NCBI RefSeq assembly: GCF_037176765.1
Contig: NC_090023.1
Coordinates: 108,506,366 to 108,570,365, forward strand
Source: Anolis sagrei
Lineage: Eukaryota; Chordata; Lepidosauria; Squamata; Anolidae
DNA: 64,000 nucleotides
Reading direction: 5' to 3'
The position numbers were made by a program, and so were the translations under genes. Below the pieces are notes generated by a model, which saw nothing but the letters and a program-made list of their open reading frames with translations, was not told the DNA's origin and did no database searches. Shown in pieces: positions 53,401 through 57,925 of the stretch (positions are counted from its first letter, which is position 1; each line of letters begins with the position of its first letter).

Positions 53401-56400
53401 TCCTGAACAATTGGCTTATATGGTAAAAGGAAATAATTCAAAGTGTTGGCATTGTAATAAAGAAAAAGGAACTTATTCACACATGTGGTGGGAGTGTTCT
53501 GAAATAAAAAAATTCTGGCAAATGATACAAGGAAAAATTCAGGAGATATTCCAGATAAAAATTCAAATTAATAATGATTTGCTACTATAGGGAGTGTTGG
53601 ATCATCCGAGTATAATAACTACTTGCCAGGAGTTATTTAAGGTAACAATAAGAGCAGCCCATGCAGTGATTGCTAGAGAATGGAAAGACAAATCGAAATG
53701 GACGTTAAGTAATTGGAATGATTATATGTATGACCAAGTGCTGTTAGATATTATGGGAATTATGACTAAGCAAACACCAAGAATTGACAAAGAAAAGATC
53801 ATTACAAATAGATAGAAGGTCTACTTCAACTGGGTGAAAAATGGAGGAGCCAACAATCACATCGAAAAAATACAAAGACTCTACTAGTGGCTGGATCTGC
53901 AAGATTAGCTAGAAATATACTGTGGTTGGGGAGGGAGGGAGGGAGAGGGAGAGGGAGGTGGAGATAATGTAATATACACCAGTGTAAATTAGCATAATGT
54001 CTTTCATATTTGTTGAATTACTCAGGATTTATATGTGTTTCACTTGGAATTTGGCTTATTGATTTGTGTTTATAACATAATAAAATATCTTTTTTTTAAA
54101 AGGTACCTGTTCTAACTTACCAATTCAGCATAAGAACAAACCTATAGAACCTATCTTGTTCGTAACTTGGTGATTGCCTGTATATGGACACATGGATGTG
54201 CTTTGCTTGCATCCTCACTAACTGATCCAGTTTGTTGTGTGACTTCATGTTGTTTCTGATATATGACTTGTGGTGAAATAGATGAAATAGATCTTACTTA
54301 TCTTTTTGTACCAGATGCATCAAGGCATATTTTGGTATCATGTAATACATTCTGCAGTATTTAGTATCCTCAAATAAGTTTGCACTTTCTTGCATCAGGT
54401 TTAGTATCTGTGGACTTTATTTTCAGATGTGTAAGATTAAGCAGTAGCTTTGATCAGTTTCTTTACAGCATATTCAGGTGTGGCCACATTGTCCATGTCT
54501 GATTGAGTCTTCAGAAACTTTGCATGTCTTTTGTCCTTTTTCATTGGCCCAATAAAAACATCATTGTTTTGTGAATTTTGAGGCTTTTTTTTTGTAGTAC
54601 TATCTAATTTAATCAGCAAATAGTTTTCTGGCAGCTGGCCATGGTCATATTTTTGCTAGAACTCACATACACGCACTCTCCCCGAGTCCCGAGTACAACA
54701 CAAAGAACTCAAGTGGTGAGAGGCAGTCTTTCATTGAGTGCTGTGTAGGTGAGATGGATTTTTACTCTAGTGAAGGAAATTGACAGCTATTCACTTAAAA
54801 CTGAGCTGTAGTTGGAAACGATGGGGGCATATTCTTGCTATTATGGGTCAGAATCAAGTTCTGAGTATGTCAAGAGTTTGGCATGAAGTGAGGATCCAAT
54901 TCCTTTTTCCATTCTGAGATCTCTGCATTGCCTTTGGTTACCAAAAATAGAAGTCTGGCTATATAGGACTATGTATAGATGACTACTGAGACCTCTAAAT
55001 ATGTATAGGTTTACTGGGAACAGTCTGTGGGCACACGTCTCACTTGTTTGTAGGTGAGGGCTGGAGGATACACCAAAGTTGCACCTAGCCATAGCTGCTA
55101 TCTACGCCCCATTTGATTCAATGGGTTGTTTTCATTATCTGGAATTGTTCCTGCTCGAACCATAGGACATGTAATCCTTTGATAATTTGAATTTAAAAGA
55201 GGTTAAGTTTCTCCCAGTTACAGTGGTTTGGTCCCAGCCCTTTACTCTTAACTTGAAAAAAATATTTCATGGATTCAGATGTGCAATCTCTGCGGAAATA
55301 TAGGCAGACAAAGAAGGCACAAGAAAGATGTTTGGAAGAATAATGCATTGTTGTTCTGTGAGATACACAGTATGTTTTTAAGCTGGCATTTTTGTAACAT
55401 AGGTTTTGTTTTCTTCTTCCCTTTCTAAAGATTATTATAGTCCAGAAATGATGGGTCTTAAAACAGATCAAGAAGTCCTTGGTGAACTGGTGAAAATGAA
55501 GATACCAGCTGTGGCAGAGTTAATGGAGAAGCATGGCATTATGTGGACTTTGGTGGTGTCTCGTTGGTTTATATGTTTATTTATTGACGTTCTTCCAGTA
55601 GAGGCAAGTGAAAATATGATGGTACTTTTATCAGTGGTAGATAACTTCTGGTGTACACATTGCATTCACCCTGGTGCTACCTAATCAAAAGTTCTCCTCC
55701 TTCTACAGACAGTACTTCGAATTTGGGACTGTTTGTTCTATGAGGGATCAAAAATAATTTTCCGAGTGGCCTTAACGTTAATTAAGCAACACCAAGCTTT
55801 CATTCTGGAAGCCACCAACTTCCCTGATATCTGTGACAAATTTAAGCAGATCACCAAAGGACCATTTGTAACAGAATGTCATACTTTCATGCAGGTGAGT
55901 GCCTGTTTATCTAGTTTGATGCATTTGTGCTTGAAAGGCTGTGGATACTGTTGGATAATATATATATATATTAACCAACACTGCCAACCAATTCATATTA
56001 CAACAGCCGTGTTTTAACCAACCAATATATATATTACAACAGCAGTGTTTTTAGACAGGCTTTCAGTAGCCAGGATAGCTGAACCTGAACATATGAGAAG
56101 AGAGAGCAAGCTAGATCTACCCTCCATTACTCCTCATGCAGTATAAGGGAGTAGTTGGAAAAGGGGATTTTCATGGAGGCTTTTTATGTAATCAGAAATT
56201 GGGATTTCCAATTTTGTGGAGAGGTTGCACTTAAAAGGATACCGGTTTTGTTTTTGTTATTCCATTATTCCAGAAGGAATAACATGGGATTGCACACTTC
56301 TCCATGAACATGATCTCTCTTGTTCACACTTTTGACTTTTGTCAGTCATCTCTCTATAGAGGATGCTTCTTTATGGATGAAAATATTTCAAGATGGTCAA

Positions 56401-57757
56401 GAACCCCACCACCACCACACACATACTTATCAAAGGAATGTTAATGAAAGTAATTATCTCACAGAACTGCTGTTTCTCTTTGCTGTTGCCCTGCTTTCTT
56501 CCTACCATCTCATATTGACAATAGTTGGACAGTATTGTCAAATAAATAAGGGGCTTTTGCTCTTCCAAGAGTTGATTGGAGTGCTATCCTTTACCACCAG
56601 TTTGCTGTATTGATCTGAGCCATGGACCTCAGCATCGTTGCAACTGCACATTTATTTGAACAGATCAATTTGCCTAAGGCCATGTAGTTGGCTTCATAGC
56701 GGAGTGGCACCTTGAACCATTTTTCATGCAAGTTCTATTGCATTGGCTTAACACCACTTCTTTCCTTTTGGTTCCTGTAAGCTTTTCCAGGGGCATTATT
56801 TCTGCTTTTCATGCCACATTCTAATAGAGTTCCTAAGAGGGAATGTACATGATATAAATTTTCTTTCAAAGAACTCTTGCTGGATCAGATAAATACCTGA
56901 TATAAATTACCTATTGTGAGCCTAATTACATGGAATTCAGAAGGGTTTTGTAAATATACATTACATCTGAAACCCGAGTTCTATTTAACAATAAAAGCTA
57001 AGAGCAGTTTATCAGCCATTCTGTCCTGAACAAAGAACTATTATCTTCTGACCGAAAACTTGTAAGTAAGTTAAATCATGGATAAAGAGACCCTATAATT
57101 TAGCCATTTGGGAAAAAAAGCTGTTTCTATTTGTTATATACTGGTCTTGGTGAACTGAAAAAAGATTGGTATCTGTATGAACAATTTCCTTGTGCTCAGT
57201 TCTTGTGGGTTTTTTCGGGCTATATGGCCATGTTCTAGAGGCATTTCTCCTGACGTTTCGCCTGCATCTATGGCAGGCATCCTCAGAGGGTGAGGTCTGG
57301 AGCTGGGAAAAAGGGGGTTTATATATCTGTGGAAAGACCAGGGTGAGACATTTCCTTGTGGCTTTAAAGGAGCATTTGTTACAAGTGTTAAAAGAGATTT
57401 CTGGTTAACTGGAATGTTGTGGTACATGTGGAATCCACTGGGTAGTTTAATATGATGCTCAGCATGAAGCATCTAAAACAAATGAACAGGCACTTGCTTA
57501 TGCACAGAGCAACTTTGTGACTTAGGAGTAGTGATAGTTAAATGAAAAATCTAAAATCCTTGATGTGGTATGCTATCATCCTCCATGCTCTCGCGTCCTC
57601 CTTCCAAACCCTTGTTTTAAACTAACATGATTTTAATTCTTAATTCTAGAAAATATTTACAGAGCCTGGAACTTTGCGGATGGCTACAATAGAGAAACTG
57701 CGAGAAACTTGTAGAGCAAATCAGATTGCTCAGATAAATGGACAGTATGTTAGGTAA
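23769..57757 (+). CDS. GRTP1: GRTP1 (TBC1D6), TBC-domain Rab GTPase-activating protein
   Basis: Eight coding exons join in frame to a 352-residue protein: 23769-23827, 31732-31883, 37716-37874, 41804-41928, 47214-47310, 55431-55603, 55709-55894, 57650-57757. Human and mouse GRTP1, recalled from memory, are about 336-359 residues with the same blocks: YGFERP near residue 24, KRYIRKGIP at 72, TFPDN after 127, VGYCQGMNFIAGYLI at 161, DYYSPEMMGLKTDQEVLGEL at 198, VSRWFICLF and KIIFRVALTLIKQHQ. The TBC domain runs from about residue 72 to 300. The arginine finger (IxxDxxR, Arg127) and glutamine finger (YxQ, Gln165) are both intact, so catalytic activity is expected. TBC proteins stimulate GTP hydrolysis by Rabs in membrane traffic; the Rab target is not evident here. 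GRTP1 was named as a growth-hormone-regulated gene. It converges on LAMP1. Confidence 0.95.
23828..24007 (+). other. GRTP1 intron 1, 5' part
   Basis: GC-rich continuation of the CpG region directly after the donor; no repeat recognised. Confidence 0.5.
24008..24140. mobile_element. Short hAT-like MITE
   Basis: Contains 'ctctacactgtccaattaaa', 'ttggctcaatgctgtggagc' and 'gggatttgtagttttggg', the family of 4668 and 38340. Confidence 0.6.
24206..24436. mobile_element. Foldback MITE (CAGGCATGGGCAAACTT family)
   Basis: The full unit at 24265-24436 begins 'caggcctgggccaacttggg' and ends with its inverse, 'aaagttggcccatacctg'; arms of about 80 bp meet near 24350. A partial copy of the left end precedes it at 24206-24245, separated by a (CT)n run. 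A sister copy is at 32336-32491. No transposase; likely hAT-derived. Confidence 0.75.
24437..25076. other. GRTP1 intron 1, nothing recognised
   Basis: No exon or named repeat seen. Confidence 0.45.
25077..26578. mobile_element. TIR DNA element with nested insertions
   Basis: The ends 'atatatactcgaatataagc' and 'cagcttatactcaagtatat' are inverted copies and match the element at 1705-2282. Inside are long ATT/TTTATT runs, a LINE-type 3' end at about 25555-26010 ('aagtttattatggtcaatga' to an (AAAT)n tail) and at about 25255-25450 a segment that is the reverse complement of 44235-44430. The parts suggest insertions into an older element. Confidence 0.6.
25255..25450 (-). repeat. Unnamed dispersed repeat segment, copy 1
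   Basis: The sequence around 'cacttcccaagcgtttagga' and 'gcgcgcagatctaagtaagg' matches, in reverse complement, 44235-44430 ('cacttgggaagtgtttgact'). Probably the 3' end of a LINE, because copy 2 ends in an (AAT)n tail. Confidence 0.6.
26640..27525 (+). mobile_element. Penelope-like element, 3' part with inverted 5' end
   Basis: From about 26738 the + strand gives TNYLQTHKKIQQMLHSVKDK in pieces, then IKEHERHCRLIQLEKSALAG and HLMNQPGHSILFENTEM, the GIY-YIG-type endonuclease end of a Penelope-like element, then its 3' region to about 27525. Immediately before it, 26640-26738 is the 3'-most part of the same element in the opposite orientation. The inverted-end arrangement is a known Penelope habit. 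The coding frame is broken in several places. Confidence 0.75.
27526..28299. other. GRTP1 intron 1, nothing recognised
   Basis: No exon or named repeat seen. Confidence 0.4.
28300..29730 (+). mobile_element. L2-type LINE, longest copy in the window
   Basis: The reverse transcriptase is readable in pieces: a QSGFR motif near 28330, LDLSVAFDSIE near 28430, the catalytic YTDDVQLYYSF near 28678 (YTDD in place of the usual YADD), KLKLNPDKTEVLLVS near 28790, then HLGVLLDSHLSLEPQ, ALITSQIDYCNKLY and LHWLPICYRAQFRVLALAYKALN up to 29327. The remaining C-terminal block follows in other frames and the 3' UTR ends near 29720. Frameshifts make it non-functional. The 5' part is missing. Confidence 0.85.
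29731..30470. other. GRTP1 intron 1; possible MITE at 30003-30200
   Basis: The piece from 'acaacccctgtatccgctga' to 'actgaaaccatggatacgtc' looks like a short TIR element of Tigger type; ends are imperfect. Otherwise nothing recognised. Confidence 0.35.
30473..30812 (-). mobile_element. Sauria SINE, reverse
   Basis: On the - strand the head ('gacacagcggtttaaac' type) leads to a full-length body, with 'gtgagtagatcaagggatat', and the tail 'gggaaaccttgacctttact', the BovB-like 3' end of this SINE family. It is near full length and diverged. Confidence 0.8.
30813..31468. other. GRTP1 intron 1, nothing recognised
   Basis: A/T-rich, no named repeat. Confidence 0.4.
31469..31617. mobile_element. 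Foldback MITE (GGGCCCTTCCACAC family)
   Basis: Left end 'gggcccttccacacccatat' and right end 'gctgtgtggaaaggccc' form terminal inverted repeats; the interior 'ggttatctgagtccacactg' folds back as well. Probably hAT-derived. It lies 114 bp upstream of GRTP1 exon 2. Confidence 0.75.
31732..31883 (+). CDS. GRTP1: GRTP1 exon 2
   Basis: Acceptor ttgcag|AGTGGATTC and donor AAAG|gtaaga. It encodes RVDSYGFERPTDFDYVTYED through SKLLKGNNSVSKSLK and leaves one base of Val71. The YGFERP block is the GRTP1 signature ahead of the TBC domain. Confidence 0.95.
31884..32335. other. GRTP1 intron 2, 5' part, nothing recognised
   Basis: No named repeat seen. Confidence 0.4.
32336..32491. mobile_element. Foldback MITE (CAGGCATGGGCAAACTT family)
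   Basis: It begins 'caggcatgggcaaacttcgg' and ends with the inverse 'aagtttgcccatgcctg'; arms meet near 32410. Sister of 24265-24436. Confidence 0.8.
32740..32905 (+). mobile_element. CR1 LINE 3' tail
   Basis: It carries 'gtggtggaggttccttcttt', 'gcttttagaggctggatgg' and a terminal 'tgctatgattctatg', the CR1 3' UTR end. Only about 165 bp remain. Confidence 0.75.
33135..33463. mobile_element. Tigger/mariner-type MITE with TA duplication
   Basis: Terminal inverted repeats 'caatagagtctcacttatcc' and 'ggataagcgagactccactg' enclose 329 bp and are flanked by TA on each side (33133-33134 and 33464-33465), the target site of Tc1/mariner elements. No transposase. Inverted repeats of this type are known from Tigger (pogo-group) families. 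Confidence 0.8.
33727..34105. mobile_element. TIR element (ACATGCAGTYCCCAAGTT family), copy 1
   Basis: Left end 'tacatgcagttcccaagtta' and right end 'tctgggactgcttgtatgta' are inverted. A second copy at 52622-54185, in the other orientation, is split by a SINE and an L1. Confidence 0.7.
34206..34830. mobile_element. Penelope-like 3' ends, inverted pair
   Basis: 34206-34510 is the reverse-strand Penelope 3' region; 34540-34830 is the same region on the + strand. The two face away from a centre near 34510-34540, so the pair can fold back over about 200 bp. Phrases shared include 'cctcagaagttgtgaggtct' against 'gacctcacaacctctgagga'. Confidence 0.75.
34840..35547. other. GRTP1 intron 2, nothing recognised
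   Basis: No named repeat or exon. Confidence 0.4.
35548..36226. mobile_element. TIR element (CCCTGTTTCCCCCAAAATAAGAC family) split by a CR1
   Basis: The left end 'ccctgtttcccccaaaataa' is at 35548; the inverted right end 'tttcagagaaacaggg' is at 36211-36226, beyond the CR1 LINE at 35727-36195. The host element was therefore present before the CR1 arrived. Confidence 0.65.
35727..36195 (+). mobile_element. CR1 LINE 3' end, well preserved
   Basis: An uninterrupted C-terminal frame at 35748-36104 reads TKMIKGLENKPYEERLNELG, KKRRLREDMIAMYKYVRG, then RFHLNMRKNFLTVRAVQQWN and SVVEAPSLEAFKQRLDGHLSG, the ending of CR1 ORF2. The 3' UTR closes with the CR1-type octamer repeats 'attctatgattctatgattc'. 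An intact frame this long suggests a younger copy than the L2 pieces. It is 5'-truncated. Confidence 0.9.
36227..36866. other. GRTP1 intron 2, nothing recognised
   Basis: No named repeat or exon. Confidence 0.4.
36867..37098 (+). mobile_element. tRNA-derived short SINE
   Basis: Head 'cccttgtgccggctgaactg' with 'ggttcgaatccgcaag', body 'gggacatgagaaaagcctcc' and tail 'acttgcagtttctcaagtc'. Confidence 0.85.
37115..37440 (+). mobile_element. Sauria SINE, near full length
   Basis: Head 'tggctcagtgggttaaactg', body 'gaatagatcaataggtaccg', 'ggtaagggcactccatgcag', and tail 'ggacttaatgtcaggggaaa' followed by an ACCTTT end. It follows directly on the previous SINE in the same orientation. Confidence 0.9.
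37441..37715. other. GRTP1 intron 2, 3' part
   Basis: A 35-bp fragment of the short SINE tail ('gcagtttctcaagtcactcc') is at about 37593-37626. Otherwise unique-looking intron leading to the exon 3 acceptor. Confidence 0.6.
37716..37874 (+). CDS. GRTP1: GRTP1 exon 3, start of TBC domain
   Basis: Acceptor attgcag|TGAAACGC and donor ACAG|gtgaac. It encodes VKRYIRKGIPNEHRPLVWMV, then SGAQAHMEQNPGYYQKLLDG and ETIKT, entering the TBC domain and giving the first part (Ile121) of the IxxDxxR motif. Confidence 0.95.
37875..38339. other. GRTP1 intron 3, 5' part
   Basis: A poly-G run occurs at about 38272-38284. No named repeat. Confidence 0.45.
38340..38533. mobile_element. Short hAT-like MITE, near full length
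   Basis: Left end 'gttgcatctatattatagaa', core 'atgtctcaatgctatggaat' and its inverse 'attccatagcattatgtgat' near the right end: an inverted structure of about 190 bp, the fullest copy of this family here. Confidence 0.65.
38534..38975 (+). mobile_element. BovB (RTE) LINE 3' end
   Basis: Frames give VTYGCESWTIRKTE, KIDAFELWYWRKILRVSWT, KMKYFGHIMRRQESLEKTMM, then GKKKRGRPRARCMDVI and TLKELGVAMADRELW. This is the C-terminal end of the BovB/RTE protein. Frameshifts separate the pieces. The 3' end near 38975 is an AACAATAACAA-like tail. BovB is abundant in squamates. Confidence 0.85.
38976..39954. other. GRTP1 intron 3, nothing recognised
   Basis: No named repeat or exon. Confidence 0.4.
39955..40162 (+). 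mobile_element. LINE 3' end, same family as 18585-19595
   Basis: It shares 'caatgcagtctgagccctgc', 'acaatggaggaccttcttgc' and the terminal 'agcttctgacccgataaata' with the copy at 19.4 kb, ending in (AAAT)n. Confidence 0.7.
40197..40625 (-). mobile_element. Sauria-type composite SINE, reverse
   Basis: On the - strand it starts 'gtggctgcagtagctcagtg', carries 'gcgagtagataaataggtac' and ends in a LINE-like tail ('ctgctctgagtctctctggg'). Relative of 4150-4665. Confidence 0.7.
40626..40984. other. GRTP1 intron 3, nothing recognised
   Basis: No named repeat or exon. Confidence 0.4.
40985..41390 (+). mobile_element. Penelope-like 3' region split by an L2 tail
   Basis: The segment begins 'aacaaaggattcccccaggc' and resumes at 41172 with 'caaggtggccaattgcaaaa', ending with 'gcccggaaaactcacagcaa'. 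In other copies these halves are contiguous, so 41045-41171 is an insertion. Confidence 0.8.
41045..41171 (+). mobile_element. L2-type LINE tail nested in Penelope
   Basis: Only about 127 bp: 'ttggcctcatgtaagccgct', 'gggagatagtggcggggtat' and a (GAT)n(TTA)n tail. Confidence 0.8.
41391..41713. other. GRTP1 intron 3, 3' part
   Basis: Nothing recognised before the pyrimidine microsatellite. Confidence 0.45.
41714..41800 (+). repeat. (TCC)n(TTC)n microsatellite serving as splice pyrimidine tract
   Basis: Eighty-seven consecutive pyrimidines, mostly TCC then TTC units, run directly into the cag at 41801-41803 that precedes GRTP1 exon 4. On the - strand it produces poly-glutamate and poly-arginine frames that are not genes. 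Confidence 0.95.
41804..41928 (+). CDS. GRTP1: GRTP1 exon 4, arginine finger
   Basis: Acceptor ttcttcag|ACATGAAT and donor CCAG|gtatgt. It completes Asp124 and encodes MNRTFPDNIRFRKSADPCLQ, then KTLYNVLVAYGHHNQSVGYC and Gln165. Arg127 is the TBC arginine finger; the exon ends on the glutamine-finger codon. Confidence 0.95.
41929..42312. other. GRTP1 intron 4, 5' part, nothing recognised
   Basis: No named repeat. Confidence 0.4.
42313..42536 (+). mobile_element. tRNA-derived short SINE
   Basis: Starts 'ggagcccctggtggtgcaat', tail 'tctcaaatcgctcctgacac' plus an A run. The body lacks the 'cagacggccaattctctcac' block present in the copies at 2.9 and 53.0 kb, so it has an internal deletion. Confidence 0.85.
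42537..42842. other. GRTP1 intron 4, nothing recognised
   Basis: A short (ATTT)n run lies at about 42745-42760. Confidence 0.45.
42843..43495. mobile_element. Penelope-like 3' ends, inverted pair
   Basis: 42843-43030 is on the reverse strand ('gttgctgtgagttttccggg'); from about 43043 a + strand piece starts in the endonuclease end (EIHKHVDNFNRKEE) and runs through the 3' region to 'ctcagagcaacccagtgatt'. The ends are therefore inverted, as at 26.6 and 34.2 kb. Confidence 0.75.
43496..44234. other. GRTP1 intron 4, probably repeat-derived, unnamed
   Basis: The - strand frame 44261-43884 contains SLNTELATTNSFVTALSPAA and could be the decayed upstream part of the LINE whose 3' end follows at 44235; I cannot name it. 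Confidence 0.35.
44235..44485 (+). repeat. Unnamed dispersed repeat segment, copy 2, with (AAT)n tail
   Basis: Reverse complement of 25255-25450 over about 190 bp, followed by an (AAT)n microsatellite at 44438-44483. The tail supports a LINE 3' end on the + strand. Confidence 0.65.
44588..44795 (+). mobile_element. MIR-like tRNA SINE
   Basis: Head 'agagccagtgcagtgtagta', middle 'actgggtgaccttgagcaag', tail 'aacaactcgaagacacacaa'. Confidence 0.65.
44796..45000. other. GRTP1 intron 4, nothing recognised
   Basis: No named repeat. Confidence 0.4.
45009..45383. mobile_element. hAT-type non-autonomous transposon with 8-bp duplication
   Basis: Terminal inverted repeats 'caggggtccccaaag' and 'gtttgaggacccctg' enclose 375 bp. 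Both sides carry the direct repeat 'ttctatac' (45001-45008 and 45384-45391), the 8-bp duplication typical of hAT elements. Inside lie a (TTG)n run and a SINE-like piece ('gtgtgctttcaagtcgtttc'). No transposase. The perfect duplication shows a single clean insertion. Confidence 0.9.
45397..45512. mobile_element. Small hAT-like MITE
   Basis: Ends 'caatggttctcaaattt' and 'agtttgagaacgcactgg' are inverted, about 115 bp apart, only a few bases from the previous element. Confidence 0.6.
45513..46996. other. GRTP1 intron 4, nothing recognised
   Basis: The longest repeat-poor stretch of this intron. Several 60-90 codon frames lack motifs. No exon identified. Confidence 0.4.
46997..47070 (-). mobile_element. 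CR1 LINE 3' terminal fragment, reverse
   Basis: Reads 'atcatagaatcatagaatca', 'ttggaagagacctcatgggc' and 'catccagtccaaccccc', the reverse complement of the CR1 3' terminus. Confidence 0.85.
47214..47310 (+). CDS. GRTP1: GRTP1 exon 5
   Basis: Acceptor aatcttag|GGCATGAA and donor CCTG|gtatgt. It encodes GMNFIAGYLILITRNEEQSF, then WLLDALIGRILP. The GMNF directly follows the YCQ finger, so the catalytic motif is assembled across the exon 4/5 junction. Confidence 0.95.
47311..47916. other. GRTP1 intron 5, 5' part
   Basis: The segment 47745-47870 ('tttggtgtcaattcgtccag') resembles a dispersed repeat of uncertain class. Otherwise nothing recognised. Confidence 0.4.
47917..48455. mobile_element. 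Two Charlie-like hAT fragments in tandem
   Basis: The first (47917-48104) begins 'cagtggtttcccaatctttt'; the second (48105-48455) begins 'caggggttctcaaccttttt' and ends 'cagttttggaaccactag'. Both share 'caccaaaagg' and 'aaaattgcatt'. The first lacks its right end and stops where the second begins, so the first was truncated. Confidence 0.7.
48456..49899. other. GRTP1 intron 5, nothing recognised
   Basis: No named repeat or exon seen. Confidence 0.4.
49900..50050 (-). mobile_element. Sauria SINE 3' half, reverse
   Basis: Reverse of the tail: 'gtttccccctgacattaagt', then 'gccggcattgtccatagaca' and 'gtcagcatgactgcatggag'. A poly-G expansion lies at 49954-49972. The head is missing. Confidence 0.85.
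50051..51141. other. GRTP1 intron 5, nothing recognised
   Basis: A (TATC)n run at about 50310-50325. No exon or named repeat. Confidence 0.4.
51142..51720 (-). mobile_element. Probable LINE 3' end, reverse, diverged
   Basis: The left end is a microsatellite (AAT/ATC)n followed by 'catctttatttatacataaa', the reverse strand of an L2-like 3' tail; 'gataaggccagattatggtg' and 'gcattccaaaaacagggact' follow. Too diverged for a clear protein match. Confidence 0.45.
51850..52020. mobile_element. Short hAT-like MITE
   Basis: 'gaatacactttaaatccatt', then 'attctggattttgtagttta', and the inverse 'aaaccccagaattgtgcaga' with 'ttaaagtggattaattctct'. Confidence 0.55.
52265..52345 (+). mobile_element. MIR-like SINE tail
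   Basis: 'ttgctgagagtcggaaacaa' followed by 'cttgaaggtgcacaac', the tail of the SINE family at 16090. Confidence 0.5.
52885..53128 (+). mobile_element. tRNA-derived short SINE
   Basis: Head 'ccccttgtgtcaacaggagt', 'gaggttcgaatctggggaga', body 'cgacatgagagaagcctccc', tail 'agaagcgacttgcagtttct' plus an A run. Confidence 0.85.
53193..53211. repeat. L1 target-site duplication, left copy
   Basis: Sequence ttttaaaaggtacctgttc, identical to 54094-54112. Confidence 0.9.
53212..54093 (+). mobile_element. 5'-truncated L1 LINE with 19-bp target duplication
   Basis: The frame reads the ORF2 C-terminus: RWYRTPEQLAYMVKGNNSKC, then CWHCNKEKGTYSHMWWEC, the CCHC-type motif at the end of L1 ORF2, then DHPSIITTCQELFKVTIRAA and HAVIAREWK, stopping at 53815. 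The 3' UTR follows to an AATAAAATAT end near 54085. Perfect 19-bp direct repeats flank it (53193-53211 and 54094-54112), beginning TTTTAAAA, which suits an L1 endonuclease site. Only a few stops interrupt the frame, so it is fairly young. Confidence 0.9.
54094..54112. repeat. L1 target-site duplication, right copy
   Basis: Identical to 53193-53211; the host element sequence continues immediately after. Confidence 0.9.
54186..55430. other. GRTP1 intron 5, 3' part, nothing recognised
   Basis: No named repeat. The last bases ttcccctttctaaag-like form the acceptor of exon 6. Confidence 0.45.
55431..55603 (+). CDS. GRTP1: GRTP1 exon 6, with GC splice donor
   Basis: Acceptor tttctaaag|ATTATTATAG. 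It completes Asp198 and encodes YYSPEMMGLKTDQEVLGELV, then KMKIPAVAELMEKHGIMWTL and VVSRWFICLFIDVLPVE. The protein must continue TVLRIWD from exon 7, which fixes the border at GAG|gcaagt. The donor is GC, not GT, in an otherwise perfect donor context. Confidence 0.95.
55604..55708 (+). other. GRTP1: GRTP1 intron 6, 105-bp GC-AG intron
   Basis: It begins gcaagtg and ends ctcctccttctacag. At 105 bp it is far shorter than the other introns (1.8-8.1 kb). Its length is a multiple of three but it holds an in-frame stop (near 55681), so retention would end the protein about 27 residues after Glu255. Confidence 0.92.
55709..55894 (+). CDS. GRTP1: GRTP1 exon 7, end of TBC domain
   Basis: Acceptor tctacag|ACAGTACTT and donor GCAG|gtgagt. 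Encodes TVLRIWDCLFYEGSKIIFRV, then ALTLIKQHQAFILEATNFPD and ICDKFKQITKGPFVTECHTF, MQ. This is the C-terminal part of the TBC fold. Confidence 0.95.
55895..57189. other. GRTP1 intron 7, mostly nothing recognised
   Basis: A short direct repeat containing 'atatatatattaaccaacac' and 'aaccaaccaatatatatatt' occurs at about 55958-56045. No named repeat before 57190. Confidence 0.45.
57190..57355 (-). mobile_element. Penelope-like 3' terminal fragment, reverse
   Basis: Reads 'gttcttgtgggttttttcgg', 'ctcctgacgtttcgcctgca' and 'tctatggcaggcatcctcag' on the + strand, the reverse of the Penelope 3' end. This subfamily is closer to the palindrome at 62760 than to the copies at 26-43 kb. Confidence 0.75.
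57650..57757 (+). CDS. GRTP1: GRTP1 exon 8 (stop codon)
   Basis: Acceptor taattctag|AAAATATTT. Encodes KIFTEPGTLRMATIEKLRET, then CRANQIAQINGQYVR and TAA at 57755-57757. The KIFxEPG block matches the mammalian C-terminus; the last residues differ and the tail is a little longer. Confidence 0.92.
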   Translation, partial: KIFTEPGTLRMATIEKLRETCRANQIAQINGQYVR

Positions 57758-57919
57758 TACTGCAAGCCTGGATACATTCCTTTGCTTAATTGCACTGATT
57801 CACCATTTCCTCAGTTTCATTACTGTTAACTGGCTCTTGACCAATTCTCCTCAGATTTTCAAGTAAGTGCAGAAACATACAAAATATGTTTTGTAAAAAC
57901 ACACGTCAGTTGCTGTGTG

Positions 57920-57925
57920 AATAAA
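57920..57925 (+). terminator. GRTP1: Candidate GRTP1 polyadenylation signal
   Basis: AATAAA lies 163 bases after the stop codon. Further AATAAA-like words occur near 58013 and 58569, so longer 3' UTRs are possible. Confidence 0.55.

Larger units (their letters stand above)
52622..54185. mobile_element. TIR element copy 2, interrupted by a SINE and an L1
   Basis: Left end 'aatacatgcagtccccaagt' and right end 'cgtaacttggtgattgcctg' are inverted and match the copy at 33727-34105. The interior is split by the SINE at 52885-53128 and the L1 at 53212-54093; the remaining segments align in order with the other copy. Confidence 0.75.

Noticed and set aside
55406-55684. Single 92-codon frame read through as one exon
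   Set aside because: It starts before the exon 6 acceptor and runs on into intron 6; homology fixes the exon end at 55603.
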